Notes: generated from the sequence alone by a model not told the origin. A stretch of 64,000 nucleotides of DNA from Avibacterium volantium (GCF_900635775.1 NZ_LR134167.1:839001-903000); one strand, 5' to 3'. Shown: positions 10,737-21,456, numbered from the stretch's first letter. Made by a program: numbers and translations.

Positions 10737-11924
10737 TTAGCTGAATAAACTTTTTACAGTTAGCACTAACCAATCCCAGATTTTGCCAAAGAAACCGCCT
10801 TCTTCAACATTGTTCATTACTTGTAAATCCACTTTAGCAATGTCTTTACCATCAAGCTGATAAGTGATTTTTCCCACCACTTGACCTTTTGCTAATGGTG
10901 CTTCAAGGTATTTTTTGTCTAAATCATAACGGGCTTTCACTTCCGCTTGGCGACCTTTTGGCAAGGTGATAAATTGATCTTGCAACACGCCAAGTTGCAC
11001 TTTGCTGTTATCGCCATAATAAACGCTTTGTTCAGAAACGGTTTTGTTGGCTTCTAAGGCTTTGAAGGTTTCAAAGTTAGCAAATCCCCATTGCAATAAT
11101 TTTTTGCTTTCAATTTCACGGCCTTTGTAAGTTGGTACGCCCATCACCACCGAAATTAAACGCATATTGCCGTTGCCCAATGCAGAAGCTACAAGGTTGT
11201 AGCCTGCTTTGTCTGTATGGCCTGTTTTCATACCATCAACTTTAAGGGTTTTATCCCACAATAAGCCATTGCGATTTGGTTGGCGGATTTTGTTGAAAGT
11301 GAATTCTTTTTCCGCATAGATTTTGTATTCTTCAGGTAAATCACGAATGATATGCGCGCCAATTAGTGCCATATCACGGGCGGAAGAATATTGATTTTCG
11401 TCATCTAAGCCGTGTACGGTGGTGAAATGGGTATTTTTTAGGCCAAATTGTTCCACATATTTATTCATTGCATTGATGAAATTTTGTGTTGAGCCTGAAA
11501 CGTGTTCCGCCATTGCCACACAAGCATCATTGCCTGATACCACGATGATCCCGCGATTAAGATCGGCAACGGAAACCTGTTGGTTTAAATTTAGGAACAT
11601 TTTTGATGAACCCGGGAAATTTTTACCCCAAGCGCTATTACCAATGGTAACCATATCTGAATCGTGGATTTTACCTTGTTTTAACGCATCGCCGACCACA
11701 TAGCTTGTCATCATTTTGGTGAGTGAAGCTGGATATTGGCGTTGATCAGGGTTAAATGCCGCTAACACTGCACCAGAATTGTAATCCATTAAAATATAGG
11801 TTTGCGCATTAAGTTGTGGTGCGGCAATGCCATATTGAATATCTTCTGCCATTACAGAATGACTTGCACATAATGTAGCAGTGATAAGGGCAAATTTGGT
11901 TTTTTTAAGCATATGTTTAAACAT
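10737..11924 (-). CDS. dacA: D-alanyl-D-alanine carboxypeptidase (PBP5/6 type)
   Basis: Periplasmic low-molecular-weight penicillin-binding protein that trims the terminal D-alanine from peptidoglycan pentapeptides. 395 residues. Signal peptide to about residue 26 (SHSVMA), then the serine active-site motifs SLTK (in YPASLTKMM), SGN (VVSGNDACVAM) and KTG (DGMKTGHTDKAG), the C-terminal beta domain, and an amphipathic anchoring helix at the very end (GKIWDWLVLTVKSLFS). The start at 11924 could instead be the methionine four codons later. First downstream gene of rlpA in the conserved rodA-rlpA-dacA run. Confidence 0.96.
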   Translation of the reverse strand: MFKHMLKKTKFALITATLCASHSVMAEDIQYGIAAPQLNAQTYILMDYNSGAVLAAFNPDQRQYPASLTKMMTSYVVGDALKQGKIHDSDMVTIGNSAWGKNFPGSSKMFLNLNQQVSVADLNRGIIVVSGNDACVAMAEHVSGSTQNFINAMNKYVEQFGLKNTHFTTVHGLDDENQYSSARDMALIGAHIIRDLPEEYKIYAEKEFTFNKIRQPNRNGLLWDKTLKVDGMKTGHTDKAGYNLVASALGNGNMRLISVVMGVPTYKGREIESKKLLQWGFANFETFKALEANKTVSEQSVYYGDNSKVQLGVLQDQFITLPKGRQAEVKARYDLDKKYLEAPLAKGQVVGKITYQLDGKDIAKVDLQVMNNVEEGGFFGKIWDWLVLTVKSLFS

Positions 11925-11953
11925 AGTTCATTACGTCCTAAATAGAGTTAAAT

Positions 11954-12790
11954 TTATTTGTGGCTATAAATAATCACTGGCTTAGTGCCATTTAATTTAT
12001 GAAGTTTGGCTTTAAATTGTTGTGCTTCACGTTTAGTTTTAAATGGCCCAAAGGAAATACTGTGAGATTTTTTATTTGAGTCAATTTTTGTTTTGACTTT
12101 TAAGCGTTTGGCTTGTTTCACCATTTGTATTGCTTGTTTGTAGGTTAAGTTTAGCATTTTTACTTTATAACCTGAAAAATCGGTGTCAGAAAGCACCGCA
12201 CTTTGTTTTGCGGATAGATCCAAACGCTTTGCAGCCTCAGGTGTTTTCGCCATTTTAGCAAGGCTGTGCGTTCCTGCACCGAGAATTTTCCCTTTATGAT
12301 TAACGTGCAGCGCCTCAACGCGAACTTGTCCAACACCACGATGAATAATCCCCAGTTCTTTTGCGGCAACAAGGGAAAGATCGATAATTCTTCCTTTTAT
12401 AAAAGGCCCACGATCGTTGATTTTTACGATCACTTTTCTACCGTTGTGTAAATTGGTGACCAAGGCGTAAGAATTTAATGGCAGAGTTTTGTGTGCTGCC
12501 GTATAGCGATTAGGATCATAATATTCGCCATTGGAGGTTTTACGCCCTGAAAATTTTTGGTGGTAGTAACTTCCTCCCCCTGTTTTGGCGTAGTGCTTAG
12601 CCGTACTCGGGTGTTTGGTGGTGTAACTGACGCCATTGACCACATAGGTGTAGGTCTTATCAGACATTTTTTGGTGCACCAGTTTAGGGCCTTTCACCCC
12701 ATATAATTTTTGCGTTTCGGCATTGCTATTCACACTCGCTAATGTGAGTAGAAATGCCAAACTCAGCTTAATTATTTGTGTTAATTTCAT
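11954..12790 (-). CDS. rlpA: Septal ring lytic transglycosylase RlpA, apparently without lipobox
   Basis: Periplasmic enzyme or binding protein that acts on glycan strands lacking stem peptides. 278 residues. Signal peptide MKLTQIIKLSLAFLLTLA with cleavage near SNA-ETQ. A double-psi beta-barrel domain at about residues 68-160 includes GGGSYYHQKFSGRKTSNGE and the active-site region NDRGPFIKGRIIDLS. A divergent SPOR-like domain for binding denuded peptidoglycan occupies about residues 207-278. No cysteine follows the signal peptide, so this copy looks soluble rather than a lipoprotein, unlike E. coli RlpA. It lies between rodA and dacA as expected. Confidence 0.93.
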   Translation of the reverse strand: MKLTQIIKLSLAFLLTLASVNSNAETQKLYGVKGPKLVHQKMSDKTYTYVVNGVSYTTKHPSTAKHYAKTGGGSYYHQKFSGRKTSNGEYYDPNRYTAAHKTLPLNSYALVTNLHNGRKVIVKINDRGPFIKGRIIDLSLVAAKELGIIHRGVGQVRVEALHVNHKGKILGAGTHSLAKMAKTPEAAKRLDLSAKQSAVLSDTDFSGYKVKMLNLTYKQAIQMVKQAKRLKVKTKIDSNKKSHSISFGPFKTKREAQQFKAKLHKLNGTKPVIIYSHK

Positions 12791-12848
12791 TTCGATTATT
12801 CACTTTAGTTAAAATTTTGTTGGAATACTGGTTAAGAACAATAAATTC

Positions 12849-13964
12849 TTAGTTAGTTCCCCTAAAGAAATGTTCTTTATGGCTATGAATGGACATAATC
12901 AAGCCAAAGCCTGCCATTAATGTAACAAAAGATGTTCCACCATAGCTCATTAGCGGGAGCGGCACACCCACCACAGGCAAAATGCCGCTCACCATTCCAA
13001 TATTCACAAAAACATAAACAAAAAAGATCAGCGTTAATGCTCCAACGAGGGTGCGACCGAAAGCACTTTCGGCCTCCACGCCAATCACCAAACCTCTTGC
13101 CACAACAAATAAATAAAGGCACATCAAAACGGCGAAACCAACCATTCCGTGTTCTTCACTTAATACGGCAAAAATAAAATCGGTATGGGGTTCAGGCAAA
13201 AATTCTAGCTGGGACTGCGTGCCTTGCATCCAACCTTTGCCCCAAATACCACCCGAACCGATGGCAATTTTTGATTGCAAAATATGGTAACCCGCGCCAA
13301 GGGGATCTTTTTCTGGATCAAGTAAGGTTAACACCCTTGTGCGTTGATAATCGTGCATTAGGTAAAACCACATTATAGGGATAAAACCAGCCAACCCAAT
13401 CACCGCAATTAAAATTAGCCACCAGCTCATTCCTGCTAGAAAAACGACAAAAATTCCAGACGCACTTACCAGAATTGATGTGCCTAAATCGGGTTGAATG
13501 GCAACCAATAGGGTAGGCACAATAATGATAAAGAGTGCAATAAAGGTATGTCTTAAGGTTGGCGGAAGCGGATGTTTACCTAAATACACCGCCACCATTA
13601 ACGGCACGGCAAGTTTGACGATTTCCGAAGGCTGAAAACGGAATAAGCCGAGATCTAACCAACGCTGCGCCCCTTTACTGGTGGTTCCCACCAAATCCAC
13701 TAAAATCAGCAATATAATGCCAATACCAAATAAATAAGGGGCAATGGACTGATAAAAGCGTGGAGAGAATTGTGCCATAACAAACATCACCACAAAGCCT
13801 AGGGTAACTTGAATGATGCGGTTGCGGAACATCACTTCATTGCCACCAGAGGCGCTGTATAGCACGAATAATCCATAGGCGGAAATCATTACAAGACCAA
13901 GAAATAGCCAGAAATCAATGTGTAAACGCTGCCACAAGCCGAGCCAGATTTTCCTTTTACTCAT
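12849..13964 (-). CDS. rodA: Peptidoglycan glycosyltransferase RodA (SEDS)
   Basis: Polytopic inner-membrane polymerase that extends glycan strands from lipid II in the elongation complex, working with PBP2. 371 residues (E. coli 370), about ten membrane segments. SEDS motifs are visible: [17 protein letters not shown], the AIQPDLGTS segment holding the catalytic aspartate, [26 protein letters not shown] and the C-terminal PLMSYGGTS. Its ATG overlaps the stop of mrdA by one base (TAATG), so the two partners are translationally coupled. Confidence 0.98.
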   Translation of the reverse strand: MSKRKIWLGLWQRLHIDFWLFLGLVMISAYGLFVLYSASGGNEVMFRNRIIQVTLGFVVMFVMAQFSPRFYQSIAPYLFGIGIILLILVDLVGTTSKGAQRWLDLGLFRFQPSEIVKLAVPLMVAVYLGKHPLPPTLRHTFIALFIIIVPTLLVAIQPDLGTSILVSASGIFVVFLAGMSWWLILIAVIGLAGFIPIMWFYLMHDYQRTRVLTLLDPEKDPLGAGYHILQSKIAIGSGGIWGKGWMQGTQSQLEFLPEPHTDFIFAVLSEEHGMVGFAVLMCLYLFVVARGLVIGVEAESAFGRTLVGALTLIFFVYVFVNIGMVSGILPVVGVPLPLMSYGGTSFVTLMAGFGLIMSIHSHKEHFFRGTN

Positions 13965-15901
13965 TATTCTGTTTCCTCTTGTTGGGGTTGTGCTTCGTTC
14001 TGTTTATTTTCCATTTGGTTTACTTGTGGAAGCCGTTGATTAAGATAATAATCCATAATTTTTCTTACCACGGGGCCGGCGTTGCTACCGCCACCGCCTG
14101 CATTTTCTAAAATGATAGAAACCACTATTTTCGGGTCTTCATAAGGGGCATAGCCGATAAACCACGCGTGATCGTGCAATTCTTTGCTCAGCGATTTAGC
14201 GTTATAGGTTTGGTTTTCTTTTAAGCTGAAAACCTGCGCTGTGCCTGATTTACCAGCAACGTGATAGTTCGTGCCAGCAAAGGCTTTACGCCCTGTCCCG
14301 TTGCTCGCATTAATCACGTTATACATACCACGTTTGGCTTGCGCCCAATAACTATCATTGGCTTTAATGTCGGGATATAAAAAAGGATCTTGGTAAGGTT
14401 CAAAGAAAGAGCCTTCTACCCCTTTCATTAAGTGCGGTGTATTTACCTTGCCATTATTAATTAAGATGGCTAAGGCTTTTGCCACTTGCAATGGCGTTGC
14501 TGTCCAATAGCCTTGTCCAATACCCACGGAAATGGTATCACCTTGCAGCCAAGGTTTTTTATAGCGTTTTTGTTTCCACTCGCGCGAAGGCATAATTGCC
14601 GAGGTTTCTTCCCGAATATCTAAACCCGTTGGCAGGCCAAAACCAAAGGCTTTCATCCAACCAGAAAGTTTATCAATCCCCATATTGTAAGCGAGCTGAT
14701 AAAAGTAAGTATCGGAAGATTCGGTAATCGCTTTATTGAGATCCGTATAACCGTGGCCTGATTTTTTCCAGTCACGGAAACGTTTGGTGCTATTTGGCAA
14801 CATCCAATAGCCCGGATCAAACACCGTTGTGCTTGGCGTGATCAAGGCTTCTTGCAACCCAGCTACCGCAATAAACGGTTTTACCGTAGAAGCTGGCGGA
14901 TAAGCCCCTTGCGTAACGCGGCTATAAAGCGGACGCTCAGGATCTTCAAGCAAGCGTTTGTAATCTTTACCTGAAATGCCATCTACGAAAAGGTTATTGT
15001 CATAACTTGGGGTTGAAACCATCGCTAAAATGCTGCTATCTTTTGGATCTAGCACCACCACCGCGCCTTTATGTCCCGCTAACAGATCAGTGATATAACG
15101 TTGCAATTCTAAATCAATGGTGAGATGAATGCTTTTACCCGCTACTGCAGGCTGTTCGCGCAATTTACGGATCACCTTACCACGGTTGTTAATTTCTACT
15201 TCTTCAAAGCCCACTTCACCGTGTAATTGTTCTTCGTAATAGCGTTCAATACCGAGCTTGCCGATATTGTGCGAGCCAGCATAATTGGCGTATTTGTCTT
15301 CTTTTTTCAGGCGTTCCACATCTTTATCATTAATTTTTGCCACATAACCTAAAATATGGGTGAGCGGTTCGCCGTACAAATAATGACGTTTAAAATAAGG
15401 TTTAACGGATAAACTCGGGAATTGATGCTGATTTACCGCAAAACGTGCGATCTGTTCTTCGGTGAGATCGGGCTTGAGTAAAATGGACGTATAGCGCGAA
15501 GAACGGCGGCGCTCTTTCTTAAAATTCGCAATATCGTCTTCATTTAAGCCCACCATTTTTTTGAGCTGTTCAAAAGTGCGGTCTAAATTTTCTACTTTTT
15601 CTGGCACGATATATAAGCCAAAAAAGGTGAGATTTTCGGCAAGCAATTTGCCATAGCGATCGTAAATCAAACCGCGTGTTGGTGGCAACGGCAATAATTT
15701 GATACGGTTGCCATTAGAACGGGTTTGATAAGTGTCATAATTGACGATTTGCAGATGGTATAAATTGGTGAGCAAAATTGCAGACAGCCCAAGCACGCCT
15801 AAAAAAGACACCAAGGCGCGGCGAATAAATAGATTGCGCTCCGCTTTTTTATCGCGGATCGGCTCCATTGTTGGCTGAGAAAGCAATTTCTTTAAATCCA
15901 T
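13964..15901 (-). CDS. mrdA: Penicillin-binding protein 2 (class B transpeptidase)
   Basis: Elongasome DD-transpeptidase that cross-links new peptidoglycan and sets rod shape. 645 residues. One N-terminal membrane anchor (about residues 30-48), the PBP dimer/pedestal domain with [15 protein letters not shown], and the transpeptidase domain with nucleophile motif STVK ([10 protein letters not shown]), SSD in [11 protein letters not shown] and KSGT ([11 protein letters not shown]). The tail is a glutamine/glutamate-rich cytological linker. rlmH ends 3 bases upstream and rodA overlaps by one base downstream, so rsfS-rlmH-mrdA-rodA is one transcript. Confidence 0.98.
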   Translation of the reverse strand: MDLKKLLSQPTMEPIRDKKAERNLFIRRALVSFLGVLGLSAILLTNLYHLQIVNYDTYQTRSNGNRIKLLPLPPTRGLIYDRYGKLLAENLTFFGLYIVPEKVENLDRTFEQLKKMVGLNEDDIANFKKERRRSSRYTSILLKPDLTEEQIARFAVNQHQFPSLSVKPYFKRHYLYGEPLTHILGYVAKINDKDVERLKKEDKYANYAGSHNIGKLGIERYYEEQLHGEVGFEEVEINNRGKVIRKLREQPAVAGKSIHLTIDLELQRYITDLLAGHKGAVVVLDPKDSSILAMVSTPSYDNNLFVDGISGKDYKRLLEDPERPLYSRVTQGAYPPASTVKPFIAVAGLQEALITPSTTVFDPGYWMLPNSTKRFRDWKKSGHGYTDLNKAITESSDTYFYQLAYNMGIDKLSGWMKAFGFGLPTGLDIREETSAIMPSREWKQKRYKKPWLQGDTISVGIGQGYWTATPLQVAKALAILINNGKVNTPHLMKGVEGSFFEPYQDPFLYPDIKANDSYWAQAKRGMYNVINASNGTGRKAFAGTNYHVAGKSGTAQVFSLKENQTYNAKSLSKELHDHAWFIGYAPYEDPKIVVSIILENAGGGGSNAGPVVRKIMDYYLNQRLPQVNQMENKQNEAQPQQEETE

Positions 15902-15904
15902 TGA

Positions 15905-16372
15905 TTACTCTCGATGATAAGGGTGATTGGTAGTAATCGACCAAGCACGATACAAACTCTCTGCCACCACCACGCGCACTAAAGGGTGGGGTAAGGTTAA
16001 AGGGGAAAGCGACCAGCTTTGTTCGGCGGCAGCTTTACATTCTGGCGATAAACCTTCAGGCCCGCCGATCAATAGGCATAAATCCCGTCCATCATTTTTC
16101 CAACCCTCCAGCTGTTGTGCCAGTTGTTCGGTTGTCCAAGGTTTACCGGGAATGTCTAAGGTCACAATCTTATTGCGCCCACAAGCCGCCAGCATTGCTT
16201 TGCCCTCTTGCTCCAAAATGCGTTTAATGTCTGCATTTTTGCCACGTTTGCCCGCAGGGATTTCGATTAGTTCAAAGGGCATATCCTTTGGGAAACGGCG
16301 TTGATATTCTTCAAAGCCTGTGGTTACCCAAGCAGGCATTTTTGTGCCTACCGCAATTAATTGGATTTTCAT
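15905..16372 (-). CDS. rlmH: 23S rRNA (pseudouridine1915-N3)-methyltransferase
   Basis: SPOUT-class methyltransferase that methylates pseudouridine 1915 in helix 69 of 23S rRNA on assembled 70S ribosomes. 155 residues, exactly the E. coli length. The knotted SAM site is visible as [13 protein letters not shown] and [20 protein letters not shown], with the usual ending NHPYHRE. Its start codon is immediately adjacent to the rsfS stop (no gap), giving coupled translation. Confidence 0.98.
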   Translation of the reverse strand: MKIQLIAVGTKMPAWVTTGFEEYQRRFPKDMPFELIEIPAGKRGKNADIKRILEQEGKAMLAACGRNKIVTLDIPGKPWTTEQLAQQLEGWKNDGRDLCLLIGGPEGLSPECKAAAEQSWSLSPLTLPHPLVRVVVAESLYRAWSITTNHPYHRE

Positions 16373-16684
16373 TTAGCCCCAAAGTTTCTCTAATTGATAC
16401 ATTTCACGGCTGTCTGCTTGCATAATATGCACCATCGCTTGCCCGAAATCGACCACCACCCAATCTGCAGTAGCTTTGCCCTCTTCACCGAAAGATTCAA
16501 ACCCCGCTTGCTTGCTTTCATCAATTAGTTTTTGCGCCAAAGAACTAATATGGCGGCTTGATGTGCCTGTGCAAATAATCATATTGTCCGTTACGCTTGA
16601 TTTGCCTTGCACATCTAAATGCAAAATATCAACGGCTTTTAAATCGTCTAATTTGTTAATTAAAAAATCTACTAATGTTGTCAT
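16373..16684 (-). CDS. rsfS: Ribosomal silencing factor RsfS
   Basis: Binds ribosomal protein L14 and blocks subunit joining in slow growth. 103 residues (E. coli 105). Family features: [23 protein letters not shown] and [14 protein letters not shown], close to the DUF143 signature. First gene of the minus-strand run rsfS-rlmH-mrdA-rodA. Start ATG 16684. The 150-base gap to rhlB upstream carries the rhlB terminator. Confidence 0.97.
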   Translation of the reverse strand: MTTLVDFLINKLDDLKAVDILHLDVQGKSSVTDNMIICTGTSSRHISSLAQKLIDESKQAGFESFGEEGKATADWVVVDFGQAMVHIMQADSREMYQLEKLWG

Positions 16685-16760
16685 ACGAAATGTTATCGCT
16701 CATTAAATTTGTGTGTTAAAAATCCGTCAATTCTATCACGAGATAAAACAGAAATAATAG

Positions 16761-16811
16761 AAAAAATCACCGCACTTTTCTTGTTTATGTTTTGTTTATA
16801 AAAGTGCGGTG
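16761..16811 (-). terminator. uptake-signal-based terminator after rhlB
   Basis: CACCGCACTTTT (16768-16779) and AAAAGTGCGGTG (16800-16811) form a 12-bp stem of opposed uptake signals. On the minus strand it is followed by a T run (complement of the A run at 16761-16766), making a textbook terminator for rhlB. Confidence 0.8.
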
Positions 16812-16833
16812 GAATTTTAGCGATTTTTTGAGA

Positions 16834-18081
16834 TTAATAACGCTTTTTAAAATTGCGTTTATTATTTTGATAATGGCTTTGTCCAGTGCGTTTGCGGTAA
16901 GGTTTTGGCAAATCACTGAGTAGCGCTTGCGGATCATATTGGCTCACTGGAATGGAGTGGCCAATATATTCTTCAATGGCAGGTAAATTCATTGCATATT
17001 CTTCACAAGCAAAACTAATGGAAACGCCACTTTCGCCTGCGCGCCCTGTGCGGCCAATGCGATGCACATAATCTTCGCGATCATCAGGCAAATCATAGTT
17101 GAAAACGTGCGTAACATCAGGAATATGCAAGCCACGCGCAGCAACATCGGTGGCCGCTAAAATATCTAATTTGCCTTCAGTGAATTGTTGCAATAAGGCA
17201 AGGCGTTTTTTCTGTGCCACATCGCCTGTGAGTAGCCCCACACGATGCCCATCAGCGGCTAAATAGCCCCAAATTTCTTCGCAGCGATGTTTGGTGTTCG
17301 CGAAAATAATGCAACGCTCAGGCCATTCTTCTTCCAACAATGTCATTAATAACGCCATTTTGTCTTGGTTAGACGGATAAAACAGTTCTTCTTTAATGCG
17401 GTGGCCTGTTTTTTGCAGCGGCTCAACTTCCACATACTTTGGATCATTCATATCTTCAAAGGCAAGCTCACGCACTTTATAAGAAAGAGTCGCGGAAAAG
17501 AGCATTGTTAAGCGTTCAGCAGGGGGCGGACATTTTCGCAGTAAGTAGCGAATATCCTTGATAAAGCCTAGATCGAACATTCGATCTGCTTCATCTAGCA
17601 CCACCACTTCAATATCCGTTAAGCGAATAATGCCTTGTTTGACGTAATCAATCACGCGTCCTGTTGTGCCGATTAAAATATCAATGCCTTGCTCAATCAC
17701 TTTAAGCTGTTTATCGTAGCCATCGCCCCCATACGCTAGCCCCATTTTTAGCCCAGTGGCTTGTGAGAGCGCCGCGCCATCATTGCTAATTTGCACGGCA
17801 AGCTCGCGCGTGGGCGCTAAGATTAACGCACGCGGTTGCGTGGCATTATGCTGCGAATTTTCGCTTAATAAATGATGAAAGGTGGCGGTGAGAAAGGCCA
17901 TTGTTTTGCCTGTGCCTGTTTGCGCTTGCCCTGCTACATCACGCCCTGCAAGGGTGATAGGCAAAGAAAGGGCTTGGATTGGTGTGCAGTATTCAAAACC
18001 GTTTTTTTCTAAACACTGTAATACGCTTGGATTTAGCGGTAAATCAGCAAAACGTTGCTGAGTTAAATGATCATTTTGCAT
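16834..18081 (-). CDS. rhlB: ATP-dependent RNA helicase RhlB
   Basis: DEAD-box helicase of the RNA degradosome that unwinds structured RNA for RNase E. 415 residues (E. coli 421). Q motif [10 protein letters not shown], motif I AQTGTGKT, Ia [15 protein letters not shown] ([14 protein letters not shown]), [18 protein letters not shown]. The [16 protein letters not shown] stretch is specific for RhlB among the E. coli paralogues. A basic C-terminal tail (KRNFKKRY) ends the protein. Start ATG 18081. Single-gene unit, divergent from nrfA. Confidence 0.96.
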   Translation of the reverse strand: MQNDHLTQQRFADLPLNPSVLQCLEKNGFEYCTPIQALSLPITLAGRDVAGQAQTGTGKTMAFLTATFHHLLSENSQHNATQPRALILAPTRELAVQISNDGAALSQATGLKMGLAYGGDGYDKQLKVIEQGIDILIGTTGRVIDYVKQGIIRLTDIEVVVLDEADRMFDLGFIKDIRYLLRKCPPPAERLTMLFSATLSYKVRELAFEDMNDPKYVEVEPLQKTGHRIKEELFYPSNQDKMALLMTLLEEEWPERCIIFANTKHRCEEIWGYLAADGHRVGLLTGDVAQKKRLALLQQFTEGKLDILAATDVAARGLHIPDVTHVFNYDLPDDREDYVHRIGRTGRAGESGVSISFACEEYAMNLPAIEEYIGHSIPVSQYDPQALLSDLPKPYRKRTGQSHYQNNKRNFKKRY

Positions 18082-18556
18082 AGTTATCTGACTATTTTAG
18101 ATTTGACGAAAAAATTGTGCTAAGCATAGCACGAAGGGCAGAAATCCCCAAAAATTCTTCTTTTCTCTCTTCTTTATTTCTAAGAAAGGAAATAAATAAA
18201 ATGCGGTTAAAAATGTAGCATTTATTGGTTGTTTTTTATTACTTTTTATTTTGTTTTGTAGCAAAGGTAAATTACCCCGTTATGCTTAGAAAAGGCAAAT
18301 TTCCTAGGATTTTAATAACTCTTAATGGTTATTTTTATGTAGCAAAAATAACTCAAAAGGGTTATTCCTAATAAAAACATTGATCAAACGCAAAGAATAG
18401 CAAAATAGCGCTGAAAAATGAGAATGAATTTGTTATTTTTAAGCGTGAAAAACTTTCTCTTAATTCATTATCATATTGTTTTTAATGAGAAAAATTATCA
18501 TTTATTGCTTAAGTTTATTTGTTGTACAACATTGATCAATGTATGGAGTAATTATC
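18082..18556. promoter_or_regulatory. divergent rhlB/nrfA intergenic region with candidate FNR-type and palindromic sites
   Basis: This 475-base AT-rich gap holds no convincing gene. TTGATCAAACGCAA at 18380-18393 matches the left FNR half site (TTGAT) fully and the right half (ATCAA) at three of five positions. AATGAGAATGAATT (about 18417-18430) and TTCATTATCAT (about 18464-18474) recall Fur-type repeats. Two abutting perfect 10-bp palindromes, GTTGTACAAC (18521-18530) and ATTGATCAAT (18531-18540), end a few bases before the nrfA ribosome site. Oxygen and iron control of nrf is expected from other species; the sites themselves are guesses. Confidence 0.35.
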
Positions 18557-20050
18557 GTGAACATTTTCAGAAAAACTTTAGCTTCTCTGGCAATTGCTGG
18601 ATTGACTTTAGTGTCTGCGCAACCTTTGATGGCGGCAGATAATAGTGTAGCAGAAAAGCGAGCTCCAACTCGTGAGGAATTAGCAAAACCAAATCCTGAT
18701 TTGAAAATTCAAGCGATCAGTGAACAATTTGCTGAAAAATATCCAAAACAATATAACAGTTGGGCTGCAACCGCAGAATCTACGGAAATTGTTCCGGCAA
18801 TTGAAGTTGATCCTAGAATGATCGTAATGTGGGGCGGCTATGCGTTCTCAAAAGAATATAACAAACCGCGTGGCCACTTTTATACTGTAACTGACGTGCG
18901 CAATATCTTGCGTACAGGTGCGCCATTTGATGCTAACAGCGGCCCACAACCAATGGCGTGTTGGACGTGTAAAGGCCCCGATGTACCACGTTTGATTGCT
19001 GAATGGGGTGAAGAAGAATACTTCAACGGCAAATGGGCAAAAGGTGGGGCTGAAGTGGCAAATTCTATCGGCTGTGCTGATTGTCACGACACCACATCAA
19101 AAGATTTTGCAGAAGGTAAACCTGCTTTACGTATTGCTCGTCCGCACGTTTTACGCGCCTTAGATGCGATCGGAAAAGACTTCGCTCATTTAGATAAAAC
19201 AGACAAACGTGGCGCAATTTGTGCTAACTGTCACGTTGAATATTACTTTGATAAAAAAGTGGTAAACAATGTGGTATTCCCTTGGATGAAAGGGGTAGAT
19301 GTGGATAGTATGGAACAATACTATGACAATATCGAATTCTACGATTGGATTCACTCTATCTCTAAAACACCAATGTTAAAAGCACAGCACCCAGACTATG
19401 AAACTTGGTTACAAGGTACACACGGCAAAAATGGCGTAACCTGTGTGGATTGTCATATGCCAAAAGTACAAGGGGCTGATGGCAAAGTTTACACAGACCA
19501 CAAAATTGGTAATCCGCTTGATTCTTTTGAAAACACCTGTGCAAACTGCCACGATCAAAGTAAAGAAACTTTAACCAAAGTGGTAGCAGGTCATAAAAAA
19601 GACATCAAAGATGTGATGATTAAACTTGAAGACCAAATCGTGAAAGCGCACTTTGAAGCGAAAGCGGCTTGGGACGCAGGTGCCACAGAAGAAGAAATGA
19701 AACCAGCATTACAAGCTATCCGTCACGCACAATGGCGTTGGGATTATTCTGCTGCAGGCCACGGTGGTCATATTCACGCACCAGATATTATCTTAAAAAC
19801 CATCGCAACAGGCTTAGATCGTATTGCTGACGCGCGTACTAAATTAGCCATTATTCTCACCAAACACGGAGTGAAACAGCCAATCAATTACCCAGATATT
19901 TCAACTGCGGATAAAGCGTGGAAAGCAATGGGCATTGATATTGAAAAAGAACGTGCAGCGAAAGCGAAATTCCTCAAAGAAGTTGTTCCACAATGGAATA
20001 AAGAAGCGTTAGAAAAAGGCTTAATGGAGAAAGCTCCACCAGCAAAATAA
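18557..20050 (+). CDS. nrfA: Cytochrome c552 nitrite reductase, catalytic pentahaem subunit
   Basis: Periplasmic enzyme that reduces nitrite to ammonium with six electrons during anaerobic respiration. About 497 residues. The active-site haem has the unusual lysine-ligated CWTCK motif (18960-18974). Four normal CxxCH motifs follow: CADCH, CANCH, CVDCH, CANCH. I prefer the GTG start at 18557, because GGAG (18543-18546) is then correctly spaced and a clean signal peptide results ([20 protein letters not shown], cleaved near PLMA-ADN). An ATG six codons earlier (18539) would place the GGAG inside the gene. Followed by nrfBCD; a USS hairpin separates nrfA from nrfB. Confidence 0.97.
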   Translation: MNIFRKTLASLAIAGLTLVSAQPLMAADNSVAEKRAPTREELAKPNPDLKIQAISEQFAEKYPKQYNSWAATAESTEIVPAIEVDPRMIVMWGGYAFSKEYNKPRGHFYTVTDVRNILRTGAPFDANSGPQPMACWTCKGPDVPRLIAEWGEEEYFNGKWAKGGAEVANSIGCADCHDTTSKDFAEGKPALRIARPHVLRALDAIGKDFAHLDKTDKRGAICANCHVEYYFDKKVVNNVVFPWMKGVDVDSMEQYYDNIEFYDWIHSISKTPMLKAQHPDYETWLQGTHGKNGVTCVDCHMPKVQGADGKVYTDHKIGNPLDSFENTCANCHDQSKETLTKVVAGHKKDIKDVMIKLEDQIVKAHFEAKAAWDAGATEEEMKPALQAIRHAQWRWDYSAAGHGGHIHAPDIILKTIATGLDRIADARTKLAIILTKHGVKQPINYPDISTADKAWKAMGIDIEKERAAKAKFLKEVVPQWNKEALEKGLMEKAPPAK

Positions 20051-20061
20051 GCCAAAAAGTA

Positions 20062-20126
20062 ACCGCACTTTATTAAGTGCCGACTTAGGAAGAAACCTTA
20101 AAGTGGGAAGAAAACTAAAGTGCGGT
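20062..20126 (+). repeat. inverted uptake-signal pair between nrfA and nrfB
   Basis: ACCGCACTTTA (20062-20072) and TAAAGTGCGGT (20116-20126) are exact inverted copies 43 bases apart, with a smaller GCACTT/AAGTGC hairpin nested at the left. The stem could lower readthrough into nrfB or protect the nrfA message 3' end, giving more NrfA than NrfB. Confidence 0.6.
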
Positions 20127-20158
20127 CTATTTTGAACGAAAATTTGAGGTAATAAGAA

Positions 20159-20782
20159 ATGAACGTTGTATTAAAGAAAATGGTAAAGCTTACCGCCTTA
20201 TTAGGGGCGATGATCTTGGCTTTGCCTACACAAGCTAATACAGAAAACTCTGAATTAAGCTATCAACCTACGTTAGAAAATCAGCGTAATCCAAATGAAT
20301 ACTGTGCGAAATGCCACAAATTAGAAGCCACTGATGAACAATCTGGCGGTGATTTACATTTTGGTAAATTCCACGGTACGCACTTATCGAAAACCAATCC
20401 AAGCACAGGCAAACCCATTACTTGTGTGAGCTGCCACGGTAATATTTCGGAAAATCACCGCCGTGGTGCAAAAGATGTAATGCGTTTTGAAAGCGATATT
20501 TTCTCGGATAAAAAACCAATGTTCTCAGTGCAAGAGCAAAATCAAGTTTGTTTCTCTTGCCACCGTCCTGAAAAATTACGCGAGAAACTTTGGGCGCACG
20601 ATGTTCACGCAATGAAATTGCCTTGTGCTGCGTGCCATACCTTGCACCCAGAAAAAGACGCAATGAAAGGCATTGAGAAAAAACAACGCGTTAAACTTTG
20701 CGTGGATTGTCACGGAGAACAACAAAAACGCAAAGCCTTAAAAGATCTTGACCCGACCAGCGAACAAAAGGATAACAAATGA
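20159..20782 (+). CDS. nrfB: Pentahaem c-type cytochrome NrfB
   Basis: Periplasmic electron carrier between the membrane NrfCD quinol dehydrogenase and NrfA. 207 residues. Signal peptide to about residue 26 (LPTQA-NTEN). Five CxxCH haem motifs: CAKCH, CVSCH, CFSCH, CAACH, CVDCH, matching the pentahaem family. Start ATG 20159, preceded by GAGG at 20147-20150. Its stop overlaps the nrfC start (ATGA). Confidence 0.96.
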   Translation: MNVVLKKMVKLTALLGAMILALPTQANTENSELSYQPTLENQRNPNEYCAKCHKLEATDEQSGGDLHFGKFHGTHLSKTNPSTGKPITCVSCHGNISENHRRGAKDVMRFESDIFSDKKPMFSVQEQNQVCFSCHRPEKLREKLWAHDVHAMKLPCAACHTLHPEKDAMKGIEKKQRVKLCVDCHGEQQKRKALKDLDPTSEQKDNK

Positions 20783-21456
20783 CAACTTGCTCACGCCGTA
20801 ATTTTGTTTCTGGAATGGGCGCTTTGATCCTAATGACAGGAACAACAATTAAGTCAGTAGCACAAGATAAGGCAGAAGAAAAGCCAATTCGTTATGCAAT
20901 GTTGCACGATGAAACCGCTTGTATTGGTTGTACCGCTTGTATGGACGCGTGTCGTGAAACCAACCAAGTGCCAGAAGGCGTTTCACGTTTAGAAATTATT
21001 CGTAGCGAACCTTATGGCGAATTTCCTGACGTGAAATATGAGTTTTTCCGTCATTCGTGCCAGCATTGTACCAATGCACCTTGTGTTGCTGTGTGTCCAA
21101 CAGGGGCTTCATATATTGACGCTTCCACTGGTATTGTTGATGTCAACAAAGATCTCTGTGTTGGCTGCCAATACTGTATTGCCGTATGTCCATATCGCGT
21201 GCGCTTTATTCACCCGGTGTATAAATCCGCCGATAAATGTAATTTCTGTCGCGATACGAATTTGGCAAAAGGCAAACAACCCGCTTGTGTAGAAGCTTGC
21301 CCAACCAAAGCTCTAACCTTTGGTGATACCAATGATCCGCAAAGTGAAATTTCTTTGAAACTGAAAGAAAAACAAACGTATCGTACAAAAGTTGAATTAG
21401 GTACAGATCCAAATCTTTACCACGTTCCAGCTAGAGCAGGGGAGATCAGACGATGA
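20779..21456 (+). CDS. nrfC: Nitrite reductase 4Fe-4S subunit NrfC
   Basis: Ferredoxin-like subunit that passes electrons from membrane NrfD toward the periplasmic cytochromes. 225 residues. A twin-arginine signal (CSRRNFVSGMG) indicates folded export by Tat. Sixteen cysteines fall in four cluster motifs: CIGCTACMDAC, CQHCTNAPCVAVCP, CVGCQYCIAVCP and CNFC..CVEACP. The start overlaps nrfB by 4 bases and the end overlaps nrfD by 4 bases. Confidence 0.97.
   Translation: MTTCSRRNFVSGMGALILMTGTTIKSVAQDKAEEKPIRYAMLHDETACIGCTACMDACRETNQVPEGVSRLEIIRSEPYGEFPDVKYEFFRHSCQHCTNAPCVAVCPTGASYIDASTGIVDVNKDLCVGCQYCIAVCPYRVRFIHPVYKSADKCNFCRDTNLAKGKQPACVEACPTKALTFGDTNDPQSEISLKLKEKQTYRTKVELGTDPNLYHVPARAGEIRR

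Noticed and set aside
18418-18642. 74-codon ORF upstream of nrfA
   Set aside because: Overlaps the nrfA signal peptide in another frame and has no ribosome site.
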